Below, one piece after another: positions 23,078-34,269 of a stretch of DNA of 64,000 nucleotides. The DNA comes from Brachionus manjavacas. Taxonomy: Eukaryota > Rotifera > Eurotatoria > Ploima > Brachionidae. The DNA lies in assembly GCA_019054805.1 (NCBI GenBank), contig JAHQIY010000020.1:1-64000 (forward strand), given 5' to 3'. Made by a program: the position numbers and the translations under genes. Below the pieces are notes generated by a model. The model saw only the letters and a list, made by a program, of their open reading frames with translations, searched no databases and was not told the origin of the DNA. The stretch's first letter is position 1, and every line of letters begins with the position of its first letter.

Positions 23078-23699
23078 TCTCTGGTTGAACATTTTTTTGA
23101 AAATCATAGATACCTTCTTTCATATCTGATTTTTTTATAATTACCCTTTGAAGCACATAAACCTTTAGCTCGTTCGAGAGAACTTAATTCGATTTAGGTC
23201 GAGAGATTTAGGTTGTGATTTATCTGTAATTTTCAAGAACTAGACAAATAATTTAAATAGGACTTTAAGACGAATTGGTGAAATTTGTTCCTAAAGTTTG
23301 TGTTTTGTGTAAATAAAATTAAGTTTTTTTTAATTTTACTTTTTTTTTACCTATTTTTACGAGAAATAACCAAAATTAATCTTATTGTTACTAATAAATA
23401 GTTTTATTAAAATCGTTTAAAAGTTTTTTTTTTAAATTTTCGATTTTCAAAAATTTTTAGGTGTTTTTAATTTTTCCAAATTTTACCAAAAAATCTTTTT
23501 AATTTAAGGTTAGGGGTTTTTAAAGGCGTTTTATTATTTTTTAGCTAAAATTACTGAAATTTAAACTAAAATTACTTAAAAAAAAAGTATTGCTAATTTT
23601 GCATAACTTAAATTATTTATCATAATTTTCCTTATTTGTATTAAAGTTATTAATTAAACATTATTTCACTTAAAAAAAAACTAAAATATATTTTATTAA
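23078..23699. other. Intergenic, no gene
   Basis: AT-rich sequence with loose tttacc/tttacg words similar to the arms of the MITEs; no boundaries or coding signal could be fixed. Confidence 0.35.
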
Positions 23700-24347
23700 A
23701 TGATTGATGTTGAAATTGATTTTCAGCAATTTTTGAAGCCATTTAAGGCTATTCCGGTGTTACAACCAGAGGAAAAGGAGGGATCTCAGGATGAAGATGA
23801 GTACAATAATCCATAACCGGCAGATAATAACAAGCGTAAACGCTGGCATTGTGAATTTTGAAGCAAAAAACTAAAACAATAATCTTAAAATGAAATAACT
23901 TTTTTACTAAAAGTCTAAAAATAGTTCTGCAAAATGTATCAGCTGGTACAAACTTTGTACCACCCAAATTTAGTCTCTGCAATAACTCTGCAATTTAATT
24001 TTAATGATTTTCTAATACTTTTAGTGCTTTGCAAACTTGCAGAGTTTTTGCAGAGACTAAATTTGGGTGGTACAAAGTTTGTACCAGCTGATACATTTTG
24101 CAGAACTATTTTTAGACTTTTAGTAAAAAAGTTATTTCATTTTAAGATTATTGTTTTTGTTTTTTGCTTCAAAATTCACAATGCCTAAACGCTAATGAGT
24201 CATTTGGACCTTTAAAAACAATAAGAAAATGAAGAATCAGTCGACTCAGATATCAAAGAAAAATGGTCTAAATACAAAACGCATGAAATCCAATATGGTA
24301 AGAAAGTGCAAAACAAGTGTGTTTTTTCAGATTGTTCAGCTTAGATT
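23700..24347 (+). pseudogene. Degraded acidic-protein ORF split by a MITE
   Basis: An ATG at 23700 opens a short frame containing FLKPFKAIPVLQPEEKEG and ending at a TAA near 23815. After removing the 341-bp MITE, coding-like sequence resumes with SVDSDIKEKWSKYKTHEIQ and KCVFSDCSA up to a TAG near 24345. The acidic, Lys-rich composition looks protein-like, but the frame is interrupted and no family is recognised. It may be part of an older transposon. Confidence 0.35.
23845..24185. mobile_element. 341-bp MITE with perfect 8-bp target-site duplication
   Basis: The element begins GGCATTGTGAATTTTGAAGC and ends with the inverse complement. Arms of about 130 bp are almost perfectly palindromic around a centre of about 60 bp. 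It is flanked by TAAACGCT at 23837-23844 and 24186-24193. An 8-bp duplication points to hAT-, P- or Merlin-type transposition; the end GGCATT does not settle which. Open frames on both strands here are mirror images of the palindrome, not genes. Confidence 0.92.
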
Positions 24348-24499
24348 TATTTGTTTTAAATAATGAGCTAAGATTATTTAAGCAGTAAAAAAAAATTTAA
24401 AAAGCAGTAAAATTAATTAATGTGCAGGAATAAAAAATAAAAGTGATAATAACCTTAAGTTATCGGCTAAAAGAATGAAATGAACAGAAACTATACTTA

Positions 24500-24590
24500 A
24501 TTGAACCCAATAAAATGTATTTTGATCAGTTAATTGAATTATTAAACCCAATAAAATAAATCTTGATCAGTAAATTGAATTATTTATTTT
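24500..24590 (+). repeat. Imperfect tandem duplication, about 40 bp x 2
   Basis: Two adjacent copies of cccaataaaat..ttgatcagt(t/a)aattgaatta upstream of the AT-hook ORF. No function inferred. Confidence 0.6.
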
Positions 24591-24785
24591 CGGCCCTATC
24601 TATATAAATGTCTTTCTTTTTCTGTTGTAAATAAATTCAAATAATAAATTTTACAAAAATATATTTCATTAAATAAAATGAGTGATGACGAGTACGCCCC
24701 ACTTGAAATATATGAATCGCAAGAGTCTGATTCTGTGGAAAATGTGGAAAATGAGATTAAACTCTGATAATTGTAAGAAAAGTCA

Positions 24786-25157
24786 ATGCAATTGTCCAGC
24801 ATTTTTAAAAAGAAACATGAGCAAATAATAAATGCAATTGCAGCAATGAAACACTTATTTACAATACCAATTGCAGCCAAACAAGTGTTGATTGATGGTA
24901 AAAAACCAAAAAGGCTTTCGCCGTTAGCAAAAAAGGCATTGGTTTATCAGCCTAAAGATATTATAATGTCACAAGCAACAACAAGTTCTCCAGCAACGAG
25001 TAAACCAACCGCTAAGCCTGCTCGCAAACGAAAACAGACTGAAGTTACTGAAAATACTGATGAAACCAGTAATAAAAAGCCTAAAATAGGTGAAAATCAT
25101 GTAAGTGATTTAATTCTTAAAGCTAAAAGAGGACGTGGTAGACCTCGCCAAAATTAA
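24786..25157 (+). CDS. Small basic protein with C-terminal AT-hook
   Basis: 123 residues from ATG 24786. A helical Ala-rich start is followed by a Thr/Ser/Pro stretch, a basic KPARKRKQ segment and a terminal AT-hook, KRGRGRPRQN, which would bind AT-rich minor groove. Poly(A) signals AATAAA follow at about 25225 and 25247. Just upstream, a 29-codon ORF (24678-24767, MSDDEYAPLEIYESQESDS) ends in TGA; the two may once have been one gene, since the sequence between them also reads as Cys-rich protein in another frame (DNCKKSQCNCPAF). Whether it is a host gene or part of a transposon is open. Confidence 0.45.
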   Translation: MQLSSIFKKKHEQIINAIAAMKHLFTIPIAAKQVLIDGKKPKRLSPLAKKALVYQPKDIIMSQATTSSPATSKPTAKPARKRKQTEVTENTDETSNKKPKIGENHVSDLILKAKRGRGRPRQN

Positions 25158-25463
25158 TACTACTACTACATCTTACACTTCTTTTTTTTTTAAATGTAAC
25201 TTGATTTAAAAACTTTTTCTTTGAATAAAAATACTTTTTCTGTTCAATAAAATTTATTTTTACTACCGCTTTTATATTTTATTCTCACCGTTTTAACTAT
25301 TTTTTGGGTCTTATTAATTATTTATTTTCTGCTCATATAATTTAATATCCGTTTAATATTATTTACTGTTCAATTAATACCCGTCCTTAAATTATCTCAA
25401 AATATATATATTTGAAAATAATAGTAAATAAATTAAAAAAATTCAGAAAATAATAAACAAACA

Positions 25464-25867
25464 AAGAACAATACACTGTTTCCATTGAAATTTTGCCCTT
25501 TTATATTTTATTTAAAAAAAGAGGGTTCAACTTAATTTTTATATCAAAATAAAGGTTTTTTACTCATCTTTCGGCAAAATTATCTAATTTTTTAGATTTC
25601 AAAAAAAATGTCAATTTTGGCAAGATGAAAATCTACATTTTTTCATAATAAACTTTACAATTTTACTTGCAAGCAGTCGTTGTTTCTTTTTTTCTTGGTG
25701 AAAAAGAATAATTCTCTATTAAGGATTTATTTTGCTTAGAATTGAATTAAATAACAATTTAAAAATAATAAAAAATATCTTTTGATAAAAGTTATGTAAT
25801 TTTTAAATAAAAATTCAGATTAAAGATGCAGAAAACTTAATGAACCTTATTAAATACTTAAAATCTT
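25464..25867 (+). repeat. Left terminal inverted repeat of the 11.2-kb element
   Basis: About 404 bp; its inverse complement is at 36260-36664 with only scattered differences (for example in A/T runs). The near identity of the arms implies recent insertion or homogenisation. Confidence 0.92.
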
Positions 25868-26568
25868 ATTTTATATTTATTTAATTTATTTTTAAAAAAC
25901 AATGATTTATTTTATTTGGGATGATATTCATGATTTGAAAAATTTTTTTATCTAAATGATTATTTCCCTTTAAAGGCTTTACCAAAATAAAAAGGTAAAT
26001 AATTTAAAGTATTTTGGATTATCAATAATTTACTTATTTTTGATCATAAATTTTTTCATCAATTATCGACTACTTTTTAAAAAGAAATAAAAATGAAAAA
26101 AAATGAATTTAAACCAGTAACGCAGAGGAAAGCAAAAGCAATTAAAAATTTAATATAATCTAAAATATTTAAACTTTTTGTTAAGTTTTATTTTGTTTCA
26201 TTTGTCAATATTCATTTTGAAATATTATTTTCAATTTATTTTTTCCATATTAATGATTTAAAATTAATAAAAAATTATAGCATACATCTCAAGAAAAATT
26301 TTTTTAATTGTTTATTGAAACAAAATTTTCAAAAAATGATTAGTCATTTTAAAAAATGAATTTTTGATTTTGAAATTTCAGTCAGTCTCTTTTTAACCTA
26401 GCTCAAAATTTTAATGGCCTTATGAAATCTGTTTTAAAAGAAGTTTGAACCGATTTCTTTGTATTTTGATCTTCTTTTCTAATCTATTTTTTACTCAAAA
26501 AGTTTCTTTAAGCTTTTCTTTACCATCCGGTTTCAACTTGTTTTTTTCATTAATATTTCTTTTATAAA

Positions 26569-27368
26569 GTGAGTTCGTTCAATGCGTTTTTGGAGAAATT
26601 TTGGTCAAGTACAAAAATTGCAGCTAAAAAGTCTTCGATTTCAACGAATTTGACAGTTTCAAACTTTTTGAACAATTCTAAAAATTCAATAGATATCAGA
26701 ATTGATATAAATATGATATCAATGACCAGATTTTTTATAGTTCTTTTGACTGTATTTTTAATTTGCTTATCTGTATCATTACTGAAAAAAAATTATTTTT
26801 CAAAAAAAAATGTAATTTCTTTTTCTAAAAGCTGAGCAATTTTTTTATTTTTAAATTAAGAACCCAAATTCAGATTTGAACTTAAGTATTGGTCAAAATG
26901 GTGTCTCACGTTTTTCAGCTGATAATCGGAATCAGATTTTGGTAATAAATTGTCTTGCATTTTCCTTTTAAATATTTTTAAAGGGCCAGGACCAAAATGT
27001 TCCTATAATTGATCGACAGCCTTGTCTGTGCGCACAACCAAAATTTGCCAAAGCATTTTTGAGAGATCTTAACGAGGTTTTTTCAAAAATATCTTATAAA
27101 AGAATAAGCAAAATTTTTTTTAAGCTTCAATCTGCAATCGTTTCTGAAGAAGTGTATAATCAGACAAATGACGATAGCTTCGAAGTAATTTACAAAGATA
27201 AAAAAATGGCATTTTTTTACACAATTTCATTAAAAGGATGTTTGTATTTATGAAAACCAATATGAAAATTCTCAATTTTTAAGGGAACATTTTAAATTAG
27301 AAAAACTAAATGATACTGATTCAACCAGAACAAGAGAATTAGTTTCTCATCCTGTTTCATGTTTCTGA
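26569..27368 (+). pseudogene. Single-pass membrane protein gene of the 11.2-kb element
   Basis: Coding-like exons are about 26569-26811, 26861-26941 and 26984-27253, with good GT..AG introns in phase. A polar N-terminal part is followed by a membrane segment (MTRFFIVLLTVFLICLSVSL), then a region with the Cys pair PCLCAQPKFAKAFLRDLN and a mixed helical part. The frame hits a stop at 27251, but a single-base change in an AAAA run restores coding-like sequence to a TGA at 27366. The true start is not visible; it may lie in an upstream exon, since 26569 is GTG and follows an acceptor-like tataaag. Family not recognised. Confidence 0.45.
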
Positions 27369-27636
27369 TCCATTGTTTTTGTATTAATATTTCCTTCTAA
27401 CTTGTTCTGGTTAATTGTCTTTGTTGCTTTTTGTATAATTTAATTGTAAAAAATTTGCTGCGATCCATTAAAATTTTGTAAATATATTAGTTGTAATTAA
27501 TATTTAATTTTTTTACTTATCAACATATATTTAAAAAATCAACATACGTCTAAATTTTTTTTTTGTTATAACGTTTAAATGTTAGTAAATAGAAAATGAA
27601 TTAATAATTTGTTTATTCAAAAAAATTTTAAAAAAA

Positions 27637-30600
27637 TTAAAAACTATTGATTAAATAATAAAATGAATAACTGATGGTTGCTTTTTGAAAATAAAAATGA
27701 TCTCTCTTCTTTTTCAGATTTTTTCCATATTTAGATAATTTTTTGACAGTTTTATATATGTCATCAACCACATAAAAATCATTTTTTAGCTTAAAAATTG
27801 AAACAGTATGGCCTGGTTTGTTTAAAGTTGCACAAAGAAAATTATAGTTTCTATTATCACATGTTATAACATCTGGTAATTCATGGATAAAAATGTTCTT
27901 CTCTGCTGATTTTATAAACAAAAATGTAGGCTGATTAAAAAATTTAACGTTGAATTCAAAAGTCAACTTGCATGACTTGCATCTTTCTTCATTTTCAGCT
28001 GATAACTTAATTTTTGAATTAGATTTTTTAAAAAGTATGACATCAGATTCTTTGGGAATATTTCTCTCATTTTTTCACATCTTGAACAACTTTGTTGAAT
28101 AAATACATACTTTTGAAATTCTTTTAAATTCTTTGAAAAATTATCTTCTTCATTATTATCAAGTGATATTTCAATAAAATTTTCAGAAAAATTTAATTTT
28201 GTATCATAGCTCATTATTTGTTTAATCCATAATTCTTTAGCTTTATCGAAATTCTTTTATCCACTTCATCTATAATGTCTTTTATAACTATAGTCAACTT
28301 GTTACTTATTATATTTTGAAAATAAGAAGAATTTTTTATAAAGATACCAGAATGCTAAAAGAATATAATCAATTGAGCAAGTTTTTGAAACAAAAACGTT
28401 TTTTTCCCCTTTGTATTCAATGAAAGCTCCCCACTTTGGTATGTGATTTTTGAATGATTCAATACTTGTTAAATCGTTTGATGATATTTCATGAGTTTGA
28501 TTCAATTCCTTTTGAAGGATTTCAATTTCAATATCACTTGAATCTGAACAACTAGTAGTATATTCCGAATCACTTGAACTTTCTTTTCTACTTCTCTTTC
28601 CTTTAATATTTTTCGGTTTGTTAGGCAACTGTTGATTCTGTATATCGATAGGAATTTCGTTTAAATGTCTTCCTTTTGATATGATACCAGGTGTTCTATA
28701 TTTTAAATAGCTTAAATAATAAATCACAGTTGCGACATGGCTACAGCATCCGACTATTCGACGACCTGACAAACATGTGCATATATGAGCTTAAATAAAA
28801 ATTAAAATCAAAAGATTACCTAGTAAATAGTGTAAAATTTTGAATTTACCTTGAATTGACTTCGAATGATTTAATCCAGGTATATATTTGATAAAAACTT
28901 TGTATGTATTTTTAAACTGTTTAACATAGCTGGTTTGCCCAATATCTTTTAGATTTTTTAGATCTTCTATGACGTGAAATTATTTCAAATGCAAGGATTT
29001 TTGAATTTTCATATTCATCAGTTAAAACCCTATTTGACATATTCTTCATCAATCTTGAGCTAACAATGTAAGCTGTTTTATTAAATAAAAGGTCATCAGC
29101 GTAGGCTCTAGCTTGCTTTAACTGATATGATCCAAGAAATAACTTTCTCATCATTTGTTTTGGTCTTAGAATTGGAAAATCAACAATACTTGAAATCGAA
29201 ATAGATGCTATCAATTTTGTTTCCAAATGTTTTCCTATTAAAAACTCTAATTCATTCTTGGTTATTTTTGATTTTCTAATCATTCTTCGCGCAATTTTTT
29301 TCCATGATTTCCATCAGGGGAACAACTAATATGGCTGAAATTAATCATTGCTGATGCTATTCGATAGTCAATTTGAATATGACCAATAGCTGTATTTCGA
29401 ACATTTTCTAAAGCCCTAAATTTTTTAATTTCGCCGATTTTTTACAACTATGAATCGACACTTAATTAATCAAATAAAATTTTAATAAAAAAAACATAAT
29501 TTAATTTACCTTTGTTACCATTCGTGTTTCATTAGCCTGTTTGGTAGAAAGCTGTTTAGATTTTAAATTAGACTCATCCAAATCATTATTTAAAAACTGC
29601 TGACAAGTTGGAATTTTTACATCAAAATCGTATTTTTCTCTAAGTTGTAATACGACATCTCTAAATCCTTTTAAATAAATCTTTTATTTTTAACAATTCA
29701 CATAATAAAATTCTTTAGTGCAAATTATAAATTTTTACAAACCTCTATCGAGAAAGATAATTGTTTTTCCAGGAAGAAGAATCTTTTCTTTTAGAGCTAA
29801 GTCTGTCTTCAATATATATTCAAATATACAAGCATCGTTCATATTTGCAGAAAATGATCCATAACAGTCAATAATATATCCATCACTACAGCATATAATA
29901 AAAGGCTTAAGTAATGATGTTGATTTTTGAACACTCCAACTTTTATACTGGAAGTTATTATTCTGACTTTTTTCAATGCGAGTATAGGTACCATCACAAA
30001 CAATAACAAGTTCTTCATTCTTAATTGATAGAAGTTCTGTTACCATTTCATTGTTGTGTTTCAAAAAAAATTCTCTTTTTCTATCAGCTCCAAGAAAAAA
30101 TGGAACAAAATCATCGTTTATTGCCTTTCGTATTTGAGACAAGTATTTACTAATGGCTTGTTGAGAACATCCCTTTTAAAAATTTTAGCAAGTACTGATT
30201 GGTTTGTTCCTGTTCTTAACCAGTATCGATAAAGAGCAATCAGCTGTTCTTTCGAACGATTTTTACTATTTTTTATGCTAGTGATGAATTTAGAAAAGTC
30301 TAAAAATTGTTTTTTTGTCCAACCTGTAATTTCAATACAATGTGAGTCTTGAACAGAAGAAATATCTTTAAATTTTTCAAACACACTTTTTTCACCGACT
30401 TCAAACATATCAAACATTTTTATTAATTGATTCTTATAATTTTTTTTTTTTGTACGAATTTGACCATAAAGTTCCTCTTTAATACAACCATTATTATCAA
30501 GATGGTTTCTGCAGCATCTTGCATTTTCATCAATAATTATTCTTTTCATTTTGAATGCATGAATAATTGAATTTTTATTAATTGTTCGCAGTTTAATCCT

Positions 30601-30675
30601 ATCAGAACGCTTCCGTCTACAAATAAAACAGCAATTATGCGAATTTATAGCTGTTTCTATCTTTTTCGTGGACAT
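27637..30675 (-). pseudogene. DDE transposase with SWIM finger and USP-like cysteine peptidase domain, frame-broken
   Basis: Starts at ATG 30675 with a Cys/His-rich N-terminus (CCFICRRKRS, ARCCRNHLD). A helix-turn-helix lies near 30140-30230. The DDE catalytic core has the first Asp in VCDGTYTRIEKSQ (29993-29995) and the second in IIFLDRG (29747-29749, completed across an intron to 29667). A C-terminal block FLGSYQLKQARAYADDLL and a SWIM zinc finger (CTC..CSH, about 28732-28790) follow. Downstream are a Cys box (SKTCSIDYILLAFW, Cys codon 28377-28379), two CxxC pairs (28077-28088 and 27970-27981) and a His box (KPGHTVSIFKLKNDFYVVDD, His codon 27808-27810): the order found in ubiquitin-specific proteases. 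At least four one-base homopolymer frame breaks interrupt it. The third catalytic Glu could not be placed. Confidence 0.75.
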
Positions 30676-30995
30676 TTTAATTTATTTTTTATCTAAAAAA
30701 TGAAGATTGAGTTCTTAAAAATTTCATAAAAATAATATTTTGTGTTATTATCGATTAGAGTGATATAATAAATATAGTTTAAACTTTTATTTGAAAAAAA
30801 TACAAAAAAAAAATTGAAAAATCTACTTTGATTTTTTGGTTTCATTAACTTTTTTATCTGACATTTTACTCTTGATTCTTCTGTTAAAACTTTAATACAA
30901 ATGTAAATTATGCACAGTTTTGTATAAATAGATTTCACTGTAAGAAGACAAGCTCCGATAAACACTAGATCCTAAATAGATAACAAATTTTAAAT

Positions 30996-31580
30996 TCAAA
31001 TCTTCAAATAAAAAAATACTTTTAATCCAACAAAATAAAAAATTCTGTTTTTTTCTTCATCGTATAATCCAAATGAGAACATAAGCCAACAAGCGAACTC
31101 ATTATTTTTAAATAAGAGCCATTCAATTGTCTCTTCTACATTTTTTATGTCGCTAATTGCTATTGTTTCCCTAATTATAATTAGAACTTGTTCTTCATTT
31201 ATTTTAAACCTAACAAAAGAAATTAGAGTAAGAAAATTAAAATTTACTGCAATCAAAAATTACCTTTTAATTTTTTGACATGTTTCTGAATTTTTTTGAT
31301 GGTAAAATAAAATGCCTCCATCCCGTGGATAAAAACCAATCTGAGAATCGCCAAAAATAATTGGTAGATATTTGTCGAAACAATTCAATGAATGATTTGG
31401 AGATATTGAAAATTCAATAATTTTTAGGCAACGAAGTTTATCATCACATGCCACAGCGTTGCTTACACCATGAAAAGTGTTTGGAGGAAAATGACTAGAA
31501 AATGTTTCAGTGTTTACATTTTTTTTATTAGAAATTATATGGGCAGATGATAAAGTTTTACTTTTTTGAAATTTAAACAA
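30996..31580 (-). CDS. Unknown two-exon gene upstream of the transposase
   Basis: Coding-like exons 31263-31580 and about 30996-31210 join in phase across a GT..AG intron of about 50 nt (QKIKR to FKINEEQ). The first exon contains FHGVSNAVACDDKLRCLKII and SQIGFYPRDGGILFYHQKN; the second is rich in Ile, Glu and Trp. No ATG is obvious, so an upstream exon may be missing. It lies inside the 11.2-kb element on the transposase strand and could be an accessory protein. A further open stretch at 30693-30965 may belong to it. Function unknown. Confidence 0.45.
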
Positions 31581-31727
31581 AATAAAAAAAGAAAAAAATA
31601 TATAATTGCATCTCCTTTTAGATTTTGTTTGAAAAAAAATTATTTTACTACAACTTTTTTATCGAAATAAAAAATATTATATTTTTAAGAATATCTTTTT
31701 GAATCAAGTTTCAGCGAAAATTCTTAC

Positions 31728-32589
31728 TTTTTAACATAAAAAATCGATATTGACCTCAATAAAGATTTTTATACTAAAAAACTTATTTTAAGGCAGAAAA
31801 CATATCTTTAAAAAAGATAAAAATTATAGTTTTTTCTTCCAAATTCTATTTTTTTAACATAAAAAATCGATATTGACCTCAATAAAGATTTTTATACTAA
31901 AAAAACTTATTTTAAGGCAGAAAACATATCTTTAAAAAAGATAAAAATTATAGTTTTTTCTTCCAAATTCTATTTTTTTAACATAAAAAATCGATATTGA
32001 CCTCAATAAAGATTTTTATACTGAAAAAACTTATTTTAAGGCAGAAAACATATCTTTAAAAAAGATAAAAATTATAGTTTTTTCTTCCAAATTCTATTTT
32101 TTTAACATAAAAAATCGATATTGACCTCAATAAAGATTTTTATACTAAAAAAACTTATTTTAAGGCAGAAAACATATCTTTAATAAAGATAAAAATTATA
32201 GTTTTTCTTCCAAATTCTATTTTTTAACATAAAAAATCGATATTGACCTCAATAAAGATTTTTATACTAAAAAAAACTTATTTTAAGGCAGAAAACATAT
32301 CTTTAAAAAAGATAAAAATTATAGTTTTTTCTTCCAAATTCTATTTTTTTAACATAAAAAATCGATATTGACCTCAATAAAGATTTTTATACTAAAAAAC
32401 TTATTTTAAGGCAGAAAACATATCTTTAATAAAGATAAAAATTATAGTTTTTTCTTCCAAATTCTATTTTTTAACATAAAAAATCGATATTGACCTCAAT
32501 AAAGATTTTTATACTAAAAAACTTATTTTAAGGCAGAAAACATATCTTTAGAAAAGATAAAAATTATGGTTTTTTCTTCCAAATTCTAT
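31728..32589. repeat. Minisatellite: seven copies of a 121-125 bp unit
   Basis: The word tcgatattgacctcaataaag recurs at about 31744, 31867, 31991, 32115, 32237, 32362 and 32483, a period of 121-125 bp. Units differ mainly in A/T run length. Each unit contains a small palindrome, atctttaaaaaagat. It separates the leftward gene block from the rightward homeodomain gene, so it sits where a shared promoter or transposase-binding array would be expected. It is not a CRISPR array: there are no unique spacers. Confidence 0.95.
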
Positions 32590-32689
32590 ATCTTTTACCT
32601 TAAAAATTTTTCTTGTCGTTAGTATTTTAATTTTAGATTTTTTTGATATAATTATTATTCCAATATTTTATTTTAATCTTTTTATCTTG

Positions 32690-33261
32690 ATGTTTAAGAT
32701 TATTTTTAAAATGGCATTAATTCGTTATTCAAACATTTTACTCACTTCACTTAGAGCTTCAGCTAACTTAAGCTGGAGATTTTCTACCAATGCTTTTAAA
32801 ATGTTTTTTAATTCTTCGAAAGTCTCTTTTCGAAGTTTATCGAAAGTTTTCAATACATTTATCAATAAAAAACAGTCCAAGAAAAATGATAATCAGCCTA
32901 TTAAGAAAAATTCAAAAAAACGAATAAATTTTAAAAATCGCAGGATTCTTTACGATGCACTCATATACCAAAAAGATTTTCTCGAAATGAAAAGATTCAA
33001 TTAGCTAAAAAAACAAATTTGTCGGTCCGTCAAATATCAAGATGGATTTCAAATTCAAGAAATAAAAAATTTAATTCGTCTAAACGCATATCATTAAACG
33101 AAGAAATAAAACTGAATGAATTTTTTGAAAATGTGTGTGCATATCCACAAAAAGAACAAATATCTGAATTGGCAGAGAATCTCGAGATCACAAGAAGACA
33201 AATCAGTCAATGGTTTTACAGAAAAAGAAGAAAAGAATTAAAAAAAAATAAATCAATTTAA
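32690..33261 (+). pseudogene. Protein with two tandem homeodomains, encoded in the transposon (one frame break)
   Basis: ATG at 32690 (or 32711). A Ser/Phe-rich N-terminus and a basic linker (KKQSKKNDNQPIKKNSKKR) lead to homeodomain 1, whose recognition helix reads LSVRQISRWISNSRNKK, keeping Trp48, Asn51 and Arg53. Homeodomain 2 spans about 33090-33250 with AYPQKEQISELAENLEITRR and QISQWFYRKRRKELKK; it keeps Trp48-Phe49 but has Arg at position 51 instead of the near-invariant Asn. The two halves are in different frames, joined by a missing base in a T4 run near 32970. It is about 190 residues if joined and presumably binds DNA. The domain assignment is strong; the role in transposition is unknown. 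Confidence 0.75.
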
Positions 33262-34269
33262 TTTTATGTAAATTTTTTTTTTAAATAAATTTTTACTTGC
33301 TAAATACAATAATTAACTTTTTAAACATAGTGTATATTTTATTAGTTTATTAATAGCGATAAAAAATTTAGAGAAAAGGAAAAATATCATTTTTTAGAAT
33401 ATCACTTTTATTTCAAAAAACAATGTTTAATTTTAAATTTCACTTGAATGATAAAATCTTAATTTTTGCATCTGAACTTGGTTTTTGATTCAGGAAAATA
33501 GATGGATAAATTCGAACGAATCATCATTTTATTGGAATTTTTTATAAGATATTTAATATTCACATTTATTTAACAAAAATATAAAATTACAAATAAACAA
33601 ATAAATTATTTACCATTAATGGTATTGTGAATTTAAAAAACAGAAAATAGAATAAAAAATTTTATTTAAGGCGATAAAGTGTAACATACTTTGTTGCAGT
33701 TTGTGGCCTTATTTTTTCTAATATTTTTTATTAACTCTAATTTTGATTTATCAAAACATGATGAATTTTTTTCTATTTGTTTTTGAAATTCACAACACCC
33801 CAAAAAATCAAATCAAATGTCAAAAAGAGCCCAAATCTGAGCTGAAGAATAAATAGGTTTTTTTAATGTTATATTTTTGTGACATGATTTGGATTCGAAT
33901 TCTTAATAAAAAATATTATCTCTTTTTACTCATTTACATATGCAATGAATTATCAATAATCATTTGAATTTAATAACTTTAAAAAACTTAAAAACTTTCA
34001 TAATTTTATTTAACCTGCAAATCTAAGACTTATTCATTTTTATGCTGACTGTTTTAAGTCCTAATGCTCCTGCAAATTAATCACAATTTTACTTGTGGTA
34101 CTCTACAAATAGCACCAATTGTCATTAAAAAAGCTGACCTCGTATCCTTGAGCCACTTATTGATTAGAAAAATTTAATAATTAATATTTAATTTTTTAAT
34201 CGTTTTTTATAATTGTGGTTAAAAACTATTATAAACTTTAAAAGACTTTATTCTAATACAATTGAAGTT
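33262..34269. other. Interior of the 11.2-kb element without recognised gene
   Basis: AT-rich, with no coding frame or repeat structure that I can support. Confidence 0.35.

Noticed and set aside
23749..24188. Two similar ORFs on opposite strands (both with LNLGGTKFVPADTFC)
   Set aside because: They are the two arms of one palindromic MITE read from each side, not related genes.
31728..32589. Regular repeats resembling a CRISPR array
   Set aside because: Whole 123-bp units are repeated without unique spacers, and the genome is eukaryotic. It is a minisatellite.
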